Below are positions 1-6,201 of a DNA stretch of 15,900 nucleotides, in pieces. The DNA is taken from contig JAHIUG010000022.1 in NCBI GenBank assembly GCA_018817245.1, forward strand, positions 1 to 15,900, given 5' to 3'. Within the stretch, counting starts at the first letter, position 1, and every line of letters starts with the position of its first letter. The position numbers were made by a program, and so were the translations under genes. The notes beneath the pieces were generated by a model. The model ran no database searches and had not been told where the DNA came from. It was given only the letters and a program-made list of their open reading frames with translations. Source of the stretch: Patescibacteria group bacterium. Lineage in GTDB: Bacteria; Patescibacteriota; Patescibacteriia; 2-12-FULL-60-25.

Positions 1-33
1 TAAGTTATTTTTGGCTAAAATTAGCGACATAGC

Positions 34-62
34 TTGACAAAAATCATAAAAAATGCTTAACT
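34..62 (+). promoter_or_regulatory. Putative sigma70-type promoter of the first lipoprotein gene
   Basis: A perfect -35 box TTGACA lies at 34-39. Seventeen bases later comes a weak -10, TTAACT (57-62), preceded by an extended-10 TG at 54-55. The GCTTGACAAAA context is the same as in the promoter at 11009. An alternative -10, TAGTAT (63-68), would need an unusually long spacer of 23. The implied leader is about 70 nt. Confidence 0.5.
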
Positions 63-138
63 AGTATCTTCTTCGAGTTGCTCCATGGTGGAGTAAACGG
101 AGACGCTTCAACCCCGAAAGGGAGAAGGGAGTGACCAA

Positions 139-831
139 ATGCGTCACTTTTCGATCATTTCATTGTTCGTAGTAGCATTTTTGCTGGGATGCTCGGTCTC
201 CCCCGGGGCCGACGAGGACGACGGCAGCGGCGGCGCGGCCGGCGCAACAAGCGACGGCGGCAAGACCGCGGCTGGTGGTGCTGGCGGTTCGACTCCGGAC
301 GGAGGTTCGGGCGGAACCGGTGGCGTTGCCCAAGGTGGCACCGGCGGCAAGGTCGAGTCCGGTCCGGATCCGGCCAAGTTCTCCTGCGACGATGTGGCCG
401 ACGGTCACGCCGCCGTGAAGATGCAATTGCCAAATGGTGCACCTGTGCCTGACGCGTACCTCGTCATCGACGGGATGAAGAAGTACCCGGAGAACAGCGG
501 CTTCACGAGCTGCGGCTGGTGCAACATCCATGTGTCCAAGGACAAGGGTGTGGCGCACACAGTCTTCGACCAAAAGGTACCTGGTACCACTTACATGCTG
601 GCTCCTGGTTCGAGCGAAACAAAGGAACCATACGAAACTCCGAACAAGGAGAAGGTGGTAGCAACCGCATGGTTCTGCAGCAACTACAAGTGCGGAATCA
701 ACATTCTACTATGCAACGGCACCAAGGAGGTCGGCAAGCACGTGGACGGCAAGTCCACGGGCGAGATCGTCTGGAATGCCGCGGACTCGTGGAGTCCTGC
801 TGGCAAGCACATCATGTTCGTGACCGAGTAA
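139..831 (+). CDS. Predicted secreted lipoprotein with Gly-rich spacer
   Basis: The product is 230 aa. Residues 1-17 form a signal peptide ending in a lipobox, LLGC, with Cys18 as the predicted lipidated residue, so it is probably exported and anchored by Lgt/LspA-type processing. Residues 24-75 are acidic and then Gly/Ala/Ser/Thr-rich (GGAGG, GGTGG repeats), a flexible spacer. Residues 80-230 are a globular domain with six cysteines (83, 125, 128, 180, 185, 192) that could form disulfides. I do not recognise this domain. The start is backed by AAGGGAG at 125-131, seven bases before the ATG. The gene is much richer in G+C than rpsB or tsf downstream, and such Gly-rich lipoprotein spacers are typical of Myxococcota, so transfer is likely. 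It has its own promoter and terminator and so is probably monocistronic. Confidence 0.82.
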   Translation: MRHFSIISLFVVAFLLGCSVSPGADEDDGSGGAAGATSDGGKTAAGGAGGSTPDGGSGGTGGVAQGGTGGKVESGPDPAKFSCDDVADGHAAVKMQLPNGAPVPDAYLVIDGMKKYPENSGFTSCGWCNIHVSKDKGVAHTVFDQKVPGTTYMLAPGSSETKEPYETPNKEKVVATAWFCSNYKCGINILLCNGTKEVGKHVDGKSTGEIVWNAADSWSPAGKHIMFVTE

Positions 832-857
832 AACCGGTTCACGCGTAACTCGTTTCC

Positions 858-897
858 GCCCCGGTTGGTATACTCTGCCTACCGGGGCATTTCTTTA
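858..897 (+). terminator. Intrinsic terminator of the first lipoprotein gene
   Basis: GCCCCGGT (858-865) pairs perfectly with ACCGGGGC (881-888) around a 15-base loop and is followed by ATTTCTTT. It begins 27 bases after the stop codon at 831. Confidence 0.75.
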
Positions 898-955
898 ACA
901 AATGAACTTGAGTATTTGGCACATAACTTTTTCGAAAACTACGTTTTGTGTTCAC

Positions 956-970
956 CGTAGCGCTGCTACG
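956..970 (+). repeat. Small hairpin in the leader of the second lipoprotein gene
   Basis: CGTAGC (956-961) pairs with GCTACG (965-970) around the loop GCT. It lies about 80 bases upstream of the start at 1053. A role in the mRNA leader is possible but not shown. I see no convincing promoter in 898-1040. Confidence 0.3.
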
Positions 971-1040
971 CCTTACACAAAGCCTCGTTTTCTTCGCGTT
1001 CTGTATCCAAATACACAAGTCCAGATTAAACACGACAACA

Positions 1041-1047
1041 AAGGAGG
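1041..1047 (+). promoter_or_regulatory. Ribosome binding site fixing the start at 1053
   Basis: AAGGAGG is a near-perfect Shine-Dalgarno sequence five bases before the ATG at 1053. It decides against the upstream in-frame ATG at 948, which would put 35 extra residues before the signal peptide. Confidence 0.85.
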
Positions 1048-1052
1048 AAGAG

Positions 1053-2150
1053 ATGCGGATGAACGGAAGACTTCTTACATTCATTGTTCTTTTTACTCTC
1101 ATCGGTTGCGGCGAGCCTTTCGAAGCTCAGCTGTTTCCGGCGGCGGACGCGGGTTCCGGCGGACAGGCCGGAGAAACCGCGAGTTCGGGTGAAGCCGGAG
1201 AAAGCGCCGGCGGGACATCCGGTTCCGGCGGTATGATCACAACCGGCGGCGGAGGTTCGACTTCCGCTGGCGGGAATGGTGGTGAAGCCGGTCAGCCTGT
1301 TGGCGGGGGAGGATCTGCCGGGCATGGCGGTTCTGTTTCCACTGGCGGAAACGGTGGTCAAGCCGGTAAGGGCGGAAGCGCTGGTCAAGGTGGTGACGGT
1401 GGCCAAGGCGGCCAGGTTTCCATCTGCAAAGCCGGTGAAATGCTCTGCGGTTTCATCTGCGTGAGCAAGACCGATCCTGCGTACGGCTGCGGTAACGACA
1501 ACTGCAAACCGTGCGGCAAGTTCGATCATGCGACCACAGTGTGCAGTAACAGCCAGTGTTCACCGGGCGTATGCGACAGCGGCTACGACAACTGCAACCA
1601 AAATGCTCAGGATGGATGCGAGATCAAACTTGCCTCCGACCCCAAGCATTGCGGAAAGTGCGGTAACGTATGCGGTTCCGGGTCTTGCGAAGCCGGCATT
1701 TGCAACCCGACTTGCGGTCCTGACAACAAAATCGTAAGTACGGTGGGCGTGTCACTGTGCTGGGTTCTGGGCGACCAGCAAAAACCGGCCAATACGTACA
1801 TGAGCATGGGCGGCTCGGTGGATCAGCCCAACAAACCGGATATCGTGAGCAAGCCTTTTCCTGGCTGCGTGGCAGATAGCAAAGACGACTTTCAGCTTGT
1901 CTGCAAGTTGGGCGATCTGGAATCAAAAACTATCCTGCAACTGATTCCATACATGGCAAAAAATCCAGAGGGAGAGTTCATATGGTTCATGTGTGGAGAA
2001 ACTCAGTATCCGAATGATTCTTGCAAGGGAGAGATCACGATTTACCAGAACGGTATTGTGGTTTCCACCTTCAAGCATCCGCCCTCAGGGTCGTGGAGTT
2101 ACGTTGACGTTCAGGGCCGCGAAGAACTCAAGTTCGTGAGCCTACCCTAG
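1053..2150 (+). CDS. Predicted Cys-rich lipoprotein, myxobacterial type
   Basis: The product is 365 aa from the ATG at 1053. Residues 1-18 are a signal peptide with lipobox LIGC, and Cys19 is the predicted lipidated residue. Residues 34-121 are a long Gly-rich spacer (GGNGG, GGSAG, GGDGG motifs). Residues 125-221 are Cys-rich, with repeats of the form CGKCGNVC and a DGCE-type motif. These resemble the short Cys repeats (DPNNCGxCGNxC, DGCE) that are abundant in Myxococcota surface proteins. Residues 222-365 are a separate domain with a few more cysteines, ending in an NG-turn and Trp/Tyr-rich strands. This end loosely resembles that of the lipoprotein at 139, so the two may be distant relatives. 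GC is well above the housekeeping genes. I infer a cell-surface binding or adhesion protein; the ligand is unknown. Confidence 0.8.
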   Translation: MRMNGRLLTFIVLFTLIGCGEPFEAQLFPAADAGSGGQAGETASSGEAGESAGGTSGSGGMITTGGGGSTSAGGNGGEAGQPVGGGGSAGHGGSVSTGGNGGQAGKGGSAGQGGDGGQGGQVSICKAGEMLCGFICVSKTDPAYGCGNDNCKPCGKFDHATTVCSNSQCSPGVCDSGYDNCNQNAQDGCEIKLASDPKHCGKCGNVCGSGSCEAGICNPTCGPDNKIVSTVGVSLCWVLGDQQKPANTYMSMGGSVDQPNKPDIVSKPFPGCVADSKDDFQLVCKLGDLESKTILQLIPYMAKNPEGEFIWFMCGETQYPNDSCKGEITIYQNGIVVSTFKHPPSGSWSYVDVQGREELKFVSLP

Positions 2151-2193
2151 ATTCGTTCTTTCTGCTTGTTGGTGCGATCAGTCGCATCCTCCT

Positions 2194-2229
2194 AAGACTC
2201 TTTCGAATCCTTTTCGAGAGAGTCTTTTT
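2194..2229 (+). terminator. Intrinsic terminator after the second lipoprotein gene
   Basis: AAGACTCTTTCGAA (2194-2207) pairs with TTCGAGAGAGTCTT (2213-2226). This is a 14-bp stem with one wobble and a 5-base loop, followed by a run of five T. It separates the lipoprotein unit from rpsB. Confidence 0.9.
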
Positions 2230-2245
2230 ATTGAACCTTGACCTT

Positions 2246-2272
2246 TTGACATTTTGCAAGGCTTATGATAAT
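2246..2272 (+). promoter_or_regulatory. Putative promoter of rpsB-tsf
   Basis: A perfect TTGACA (2246-2251) is followed by GATAAT (2267-2272) at a spacing of 15, inside TTATGATAAT. An overlapping pair, TTGACC (2238-2243) with TATGAT (2264-2269), has a spacing of 20. The mRNA leader would be about 115 nt. Confidence 0.6.
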
Positions 2273-2333
2273 CTTTCGGCGTCTCAAGTGAGGCATTAAA
2301 TCATCATCTTTCGTCGATAATTTGGCGCATCCT

Positions 2334-2349
2334 CCCCTAAATAAAGGGG
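2334..2349 (+). promoter_or_regulatory. Small hairpin in the rpsB leader
   Basis: CCCCT (2334-2338) pairs with AGGGG (2345-2349) in the otherwise A/T-rich leader about 45 bases before the rpsB start. S2 feeds back on rpsB-tsf through the leader in some bacteria. Whether this element does so is inference from position only. Confidence 0.25.
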
Positions 2350-2392
2350 CGCGGCAATGGACGATTGAGAAGTTAAAAGGAGCTTTATTTTT

Positions 2393-3151
2393 ATGCCCAA
2401 AATTCCAACAATAGAAGAATTATTAAAAGCAGGAGCACACTTCGGTCACAAAACATCAAAATGGCATCCAAGAATGGAAAAGAATATTTTTGGCAGCCGC
2501 CAAGACATCCACATAATCAATCTTGAGAAAACTCAGCTGGCTTTAGAGCAGGCATTGAGTTTTGTAAAAAAGACAACCTCACGCGGTGGAACCGTTTTGC
2601 TAATAGGTACGAAGAAGCAGGCCGCTCCGATAGTTGAGAAGTACGCAGCCGAAGCTGAGATTCCATATGTGAACAAGCGCTGGCTGGGTGGAACGTTTAC
2701 TAATTTCGCGGTTATCAATCAAGTAATAAGAAAGTACAAGGATTTGAAACGAAAACAAGAAAAGGGTGAACTGGTGAAATATACAAAATTTGAGCAACAA
2801 AAGTTTAATGAACAAATTGAAAAGCTGGATGATAGCGTTGGAGGCATTCAGAATTTAACAAAGATTCCAGAGGCAATCTTCATCTTGGATATTCGCAAGG
2901 ATAAGACAGCGTTACAAGAGGCAAAGCGAAGGGGTGTTAAAGTCGTGGCTTTGTGCGATACTAACGTTGATCCTACGGATGTGGATTTTCCGATTCCTTG
3001 TAATGATGATGCTGTTAATACGCTTGAGATAATTGTTAAGCTTATGACCGAGGCATGTAAAGAAGGACGAAATGAGTGGGAGACAAATCGTGCGCGCTTA
3101 GGCTCAACACTAAAAACCACGGCCGCATCATTTAACCCGGATAATAAATAA
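2393..3151 (+). CDS. rpsB: 30S ribosomal protein S2
   Basis: The product is 252 aa, a normal length for bacterial S2 (roughly 230-260). S2 binds the cleft between the head and body of the 30S subunit and is needed for S1 docking. The diagnostic N-terminal signature HFGHKTSKWHPRM (residues 17-29) is followed by GSRQDIHIINLEKT. The KRWLGGTFTNF motif (about residues 83-93), a coiled-coil insert, and the C-terminal segment with DTNVDP and IPCNDDA are all present. A Shine-Dalgarno AAAAGGAG (2375-2382) lies ten bases upstream of the ATG. It is followed by tsf after 83 bases, the usual bacterial pair. Confidence 0.98.
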   Translation: MPKIPTIEELLKAGAHFGHKTSKWHPRMEKNIFGSRQDIHIINLEKTQLALEQALSFVKKTTSRGGTVLLIGTKKQAAPIVEKYAAEAEIPYVNKRWLGGTFTNFAVINQVIRKYKDLKRKQEKGELVKYTKFEQQKFNEQIEKLDDSVGGIQNLTKIPEAIFILDIRKDKTALQEAKRRGVKVVALCDTNVDPTDVDFPIPCNDDAVNTLEIIVKLMTEACKEGRNEWETNRARLGSTLKTTAASFNPDNK

Positions 3152-3234
3152 AGATTCGTAACACAAAACACATAACTCGTAACATATTCGTTCGCTATTC
3201 GTGATATTCGTACAAATTCGTAATTCGTAATCAT
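3152..3234. repeat. TTCGTAA-type short repeats between rpsB and tsf
   Basis: The 83-base gap is filled with degenerate copies of ATTCGTA (for example ATTCGT, ATATTCGTAC, AATTCGTAATTCGTAATC). The same vocabulary recurs upstream of gap (6056-6201, as TACGAATT) and between miaB and miaA (13838-13945). No Shine-Dalgarno is present before tsf. Confidence 0.5.
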
Positions 3235-3819
3235 ATGATTGATGCAAAACAAGCCATGGAACTTCGTCAGCGCACAGGCGCGGGAATCTTAGATGCCAAA
3301 AGCGCACTTGAAGAAGCTGGTGGCGATATGGATAAGGCCATTGATATTCTTAAAAAGAAAGGCGCGGCCAAAGCGGCCAAGAGGGGCGAAAGAAAAACAG
3401 CTGAGGGAGTTGTGGCGTGCTACATCCATCATACAAATAAATTGGGAGCTATGGTTGAGCTGCAGTGTGAAACAGATTTTGTAGCGTTAAATGAAGATTT
3501 TCGTCAGTTGGCAAATGATATTGCTATGCAGGTGGCGGCAATGGATCCACTATATTTAACACCGGAGGATGTTCCGACCAATGATCTTGAAAAGCAACGT
3601 GAAATTTTTATGGCTGGGATGGCAGAAGAGAATAAGCCGGATGATGTGAAGGAAAAGATTCTTGCCGGCAAGCTTAACAAATGGTATTCCGAAGCGTGTT
3701 TGACTAAGCAAGCTTTTTTCAAAGATGAGGATACGAATATTGAGGATCTGGTAAAAGGAAAAATTTCTACTATCGGAGAAAACATTCAGATCGCGCGCTT
3801 TGTCCGCTATCAGATGTAA
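3235..3819 (+). CDS. tsf: Elongation factor Ts (short form)
   Basis: The product is 194 aa and is the guanine-nucleotide exchange factor for EF-Tu. The N-terminal UBA-like domain (about residues 1-50) carries the conserved RQRTGAGILDAKSAL pattern. The core contains the TDFV motif (residues 80-83), whose Asp-Phe pair disturbs the EF-Tu Mg2+ site. The C-terminal dimerisation half is reduced compared with E. coli EF-Ts (283 aa), similar in size to the Thermus protein. The ATG at 3235 has no Shine-Dalgarno, so translation may depend on coupling to rpsB or on a leaderless or A/T-rich start. The stop is TAA, and a hairpin follows within 20 bases. Confidence 0.97.
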   Translation: MIDAKQAMELRQRTGAGILDAKSALEEAGGDMDKAIDILKKKGAAKAAKRGERKTAEGVVACYIHHTNKLGAMVELQCETDFVALNEDFRQLANDIAMQVAAMDPLYLTPEDVPTNDLEKQREIFMAGMAEENKPDDVKEKILAGKLNKWYSEACLTKQAFFKDEDTNIEDLVKGKISTIGENIQIARFVRYQM

Positions 3820-3837
3820 AGAAAAGCATTAATAAAA

Positions 3838-3866
3838 AAACAGCCCCCAACAGAGGAGGTTGTTTT
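3838..3866 (+). terminator. Probable terminator of rpsB-tsf
   Basis: AAACAGCCCCC (3838-3848) pairs imperfectly with GGAGGTTGTTT (3855-3865) around a short loop, 18 bases after the tsf stop. It is followed by TAGTATGATTTTT, a broken T-tract. Confidence 0.55.
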
Positions 3867-3937
3867 AGTATGATTTTTATTGTCTCAATGAACTCAAGAT
3901 TTAAAACCACTAATAAATATAAATTAATCCAATTTCC

Positions 3938-3990
3938 AAAACCAACAGAAAGTTCCCGATCGGGAACTTTCTGTTGGTTTTCAGATTTTT
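3938..3990. terminator. Perfect 44-bp palindrome, probably a bidirectional terminator
   Basis: Positions 3938-3981 are a perfect palindrome centred between 3959 and 3960, running from AAAACCAACAG through CCCGATCGGG to CTGTTGGTTTT. As RNA it would form about 20 bp with a tiny loop. A flanks on one side and T flanks on the other (plus ATTTTT at 3985-3990) suit termination in either direction. It lies between the tsf unit and the accessory island. Confidence 0.7.
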
Positions 3991-4075
3991 GATTCGAAAA
4001 CTTTATTAACCTTGATAGGATAAAATGTAGTAAAAACATTGATCAATAATCACATCAAGTAAAACTATCTTAACA

Positions 4076-4121
4076 CCCACCAAAATGTTCCTATCGGACA
4101 CTTTTCGTGGGTTTTGTTTTT
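4076..4121 (+). terminator. Second hairpin terminator before the pseudogene
   Basis: CCCAC (4076-4080) pairs with GTGGG (4107-4111). Inside it AAAA/TTTT and TGT/ACA pairs continue with small bulges around a TATC loop, and TTTTGTTTTT follows. Its apex echoes that of the palindrome at 3938 (GTTCC...GGAC). No gene precedes it closely, so it may terminate a leader or lost transcript. Confidence 0.55.
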
Positions 4122-4156
4122 AGATAGAACGTGAAGCTCTATGTTGATATTAGAAT

Positions 4157-4176
4157 GAGGTTTTAGTCAAAACCTC
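4157..4176 (+). promoter_or_regulatory. Leader hairpin upstream of the pseudogene
   Basis: GAGGTTTT (4157-4164) and AAAACCTC (4169-4176) form a perfect 8-bp stem with loop AGTC, 46 bases before the old start codon. Farther down, TTGCCGGCAA (4191-4200) is a 10-base palindrome. These may be remnants of the leader's control signals. Confidence 0.35.
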
Positions 4177-4221
4177 GGGCAGAGGTCAGCTTGCCGGCAA
4201 TTAGTTGGCAAGGAGGTAGCG

Positions 4222-4803
4222 ATGAAGTACGGAGAACTGAATCTCGGGCAGGTCGAGGCCGTGGTTAATAAACTCGGAGGCATGGATGGAGTGAGGAGGC
4301 TTCTGAGAGACTAGCTGGTGGTTCGAGAGCCCGAGGAATTCAAACCCTGGAAAACCATCAAGCGCGGTACCCACGCCAAGGACGAGCTCGTCCGCGAGCT
4401 GGAGGTGACGAACTGCCACGTGAGCGACTGGGCCAAGGACATGATGAGTCAGAACTCGTTCACGGTGGCAGCCGAAGAGGCCGAGCTAGAGCTCATGGTT
4501 GCCACAGTGGCTGAGCTGAGCTTCCCTAAAGGAGCCACGTTCAAGCATATCTGCGAGCGCGCCAAGTAGCTGGGTTGGAAACTGTGTCCGGCTGAGGTCT
4601 GACCTCAGCTGTGACGGCAGTATCAGGACCAGCCCTTTGGTGAGCGGCTTCTGATCGGCATGGAGCCCATCACCGGCTCGGACGGCAACCTCAACGTGTT
4701 CAACGTGAAGCACGATGATGACGGTCTCTGGCTCAACAGTAACTACAGTAATCCGGACAATCACCAGAATCCCGACGACCGTTGTGTGTTCTGCCGGCGC
4801 AAG
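4222..4803 (+). pseudogene. Dead paralogue of the 11170 gene, four in-frame stops
   Basis: One frame reads from ATG 4222, behind a perfect AAGGAGGT (4210-4217), to a CVFCRRK end at 4803, broken only by TAG 4312, TAG 4567, TGA 4600 and TGA 4612, with no frameshift. The protein matches the intact gene at 11170 over its C-terminal half: HAKDELVRELE against HTPEELVRALE, FKHICERAK against FEDVCKQAK, LCPAEV against LCPHDV, and the shared end VFCRRK. At the stops the intact relative has Lys (4567), Gly (4600) and Arg (4612), each reachable by one or two base changes. Codons 4735-4779 are Asn-rich (five AAY of fifteen). GC is clearly above the flanks. The normal stop is missing because sequence of a reverse transcriptase begins at about 4803. 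Confidence 0.8.
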
Positions 4804-5081
4804 ATATCCAATTTTTTCTATGGAACAATCTGCATTTACAATTGCACCCAGAAAAAATATTCATTCATACTATTGCGTCAGGGAAAGATTTCTTGGGCTG
4901 GGCTCATTTTCCGGATCATAGAGTGATGCGAACTTCAACCAAGAGAAGGATGTTTCGAAATATTGAGCGCGGACAGAGTCGAATGGAGTCGGTCCAGTCA
5001 TATCTCGGATTGATAAGTCATGGGAATACCATGAAATTACAGCAAGAGGCAGCCGAAGCTTTGGAACGACCTATCGTCTAA
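4803..5081 (+). pseudogene. C-terminal fragment of a reverse transcriptase
   Basis: This frame encodes about 92 residues with no start of its own. It holds LHLQLHPEKIFIHTIASGKD, then FLGWAHFPDHRVMRT, a basic TKRRMF segment, and SYLGLISHGNTMKLQ before the TAA at 5079. This pattern (LHP-K, FLGW/FLGY, RR-M, SYLG-HGN) is the thumb and C-terminal end of bacterial RNA-directed DNA polymerases of the diversity-generating-retroelement or group-II-like type. The catalytic palm with YxDD is absent. It abuts the Asn-rich C-terminal motif of the dead gene with no spacer, so a deletion probably joined them. The assignment rests on my memory of the family; the exact RT class is uncertain. Confidence 0.65.
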
Positions 5082-5116
5082 AACCGTAGGTTGTTTTAGT
5101 TCTGCTTTTCGTTCAT

Positions 5117-6055
5117 ATGCGGTATCATATATCCAATATGTCCATATCATCACGAATTTTTATATTTCCGGCTTTCCTGGTAGCGAGTATTTGTTTTTGG
5201 CTTTTGATGCCAGCTTCGGTCAGTGCTTGTGTTACGCCTTTGATTCCAAATGATATTCAACCTGTTCCCACGGCGCCGATTGCAAATAATTCGGTTAAAT
5301 TGTACGCGAGCATAAATCCAAATTGTGATCAGGATGTTGAAGGCACGGTTACCTTTTCTATAGATGGAATAGAATTGGGTACATCGCCATTTTCATATAA
5401 AGCTCTTGGCAGGACAGAGGAGGTTTGGATAGCATGGACACCGGAAGCACCGGGCGTATATATGGCAACTGTAAATATTATTTCAGATACTCTGGAAGGC
5501 GGTTCGTTGAGCAAGGAAATTTTGGTGGTTGATGACAATGATGGTGACGGTATAGCTGACTCCCTTGATCCGGATGATGACAATGATGGAGTTTCGGATT
5601 ACGAGGAAGGTAATCAGCTAACCGATCCAAACAATCCTGATACGGATGGCGATACAGTGAATGATTTGGAAGATGCTTTCCCGTTAGATCCGGAAAAAAC
5701 CGAAGAAGAGCCGGTAATCCCTCCTCCTCAGCCCTCGCATCCGCCGGAGCCAGCGCCAGAACCACAAATATCACCAGAACCACCCAGCGAACCGGAACCA
5801 GAAACGCCGGATCTCGGACCTCAGACGTCGGACGAAACTGAGACTCCAACATCTACTGCAGCTACAACCACAGAATATCAGGTGGTTTCAACAGCACCCG
5901 GCTCTTTTGTCTCTAATGAAGCAAAAAATAAAGATAATGGAGAGAACAATAAGCAAGGTAAAGGTGGCGCAAAGACGATGTGGGGAGTTGCAATCCTTTT
6001 CGCCGCTTTGGCCGGAGCATTTGAATTAAAACATAATAAAAAGAAGAAAAAATAA
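5117..6055 (+). CDS. Surface protein with thrombospondin type 3 repeats
   Basis: The product is 312 aa. A hydrophobic signal segment (about residues 13-31) leads to SVSAC; this can be read as a signal peptidase I site or a weak lipobox at Cys38. Residues 40-136 look like a beta-sandwich (CARDB/Ig-like; two cysteines, 38 and 70). Residues 138-193 are Asp/Asn-rich Ca2+-binding TSP3 repeats (DNDGDGIADSLDPDDDNDGV, DPNNPDTDGDTVND). Residues 199-233 are Pro/Glu-rich (cell-wall spacer type), then Ser/Thr/Asn-rich. A C-terminal TM helix (287-303) and a Lys tail anchor it. An extracellular adhesin or stalk is inferred. No Shine-Dalgarno precedes ATG 5117. A start at ATG 5138 is a serious alternative, because a possible -10 (TATCAT, 5123-5128) would place transcription start almost at that codon. 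Confidence 0.85.
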   Translation: MRYHISNMSISSRIFIFPAFLVASICFWLLMPASVSACVTPLIPNDIQPVPTAPIANNSVKLYASINPNCDQDVEGTVTFSIDGIELGTSPFSYKALGRTEEVWIAWTPEAPGVYMATVNIISDTLEGGSLSKEILVVDDNDGDGIADSLDPDDDNDGVSDYEEGNQLTDPNNPDTDGDTVNDLEDAFPLDPEKTEEEPVIPPPQPSHPPEPAPEPQISPEPPSEPEPETPDLGPQTSDETETPTSTAATTTEYQVVSTAPGSFVSNEAKNKDNGENNKQGKGGAKTMWGVAILFAALAGAFELKHNKKKKK

Positions 6056-6110
6056 ACAAAGGACTACGAAATGACCGGATTACGAATTGACGAATGTGAA
6101 ACGAATTTTA

Positions 6111-6130
6111 CCTGCCTACCGACAGGCAGG
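6111..6130. repeat. CCTGCCT/AGGCAGG hairpin before gap
   Basis: CCTGCCT (6111-6117) pairs with AGGCAGG (6124-6130) around ACCGAC. It is GC-rich within an A/T-rich spacer (6056-6201). From memory, similar CCTGCCTGNCGGCAGG hairpins are common intergenic elements in Parcubacteria-like genomes. It could also act on gap mRNA. Confidence 0.45.
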
Positions 6131-6201
6131 CGAATAGTTGACGTATTCCGAATGATGTTTAGAAATTAGTAATTAGTGATTAGAAAAAATAAATTTAATT
6201 T

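Noticed and set aside
144..573. Long minus-strand and alternate-frame open frames across the Gly-rich parts of both lipoprotein genes (for example 160-573 and 1026-1529).
   Set aside because: They are shadows produced by GC-rich, GGN-repetitive codons; they are Pro/Arg/Ala low-complexity and have no ribosome binding sites.
948..1052. Upstream ATG at 948 as the start of the second lipoprotein.
   Set aside because: It lacks a ribosome binding site and would bury the signal peptide behind 35 residues. ATG 1053 has AAGGAGG at the right distance and gives a standard lipobox protein.
2201..2210. TTTCGAATCC resembling a tRNA T-loop.
   Set aside because: It is the left arm of the terminator at 2194-2229; no acceptor, D or anticodon stems are near. 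I found no tRNA, rRNA or CRISPR array in the window.
4318..4569. An independent 83-residue gene starting at 4318 (GTG), and another at 4660.
   Set aside because: Both are pieces of one broken frame between in-frame stops; the only good ribosome binding site is at 4210-4217 before ATG 4222.
4600..4614. TGA read as glycine (genetic code 25) to explain the in-frame TGA codons; the intact relative has Gly at the position of one of them.
   Set aside because: The phosphoesterase (ends at 8275) and miaB (ends at 13837) both end in TGA at the proper family length, and two TAG codons also break the frame, so recoding does not rescue the gene.
4222..5081. A working diversity-generating retroelement.
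   Set aside because: The RT palm with its YxDD motif is missing, no template repeat is visible in the window, and the target frame has four stops; only a remnant can be argued.
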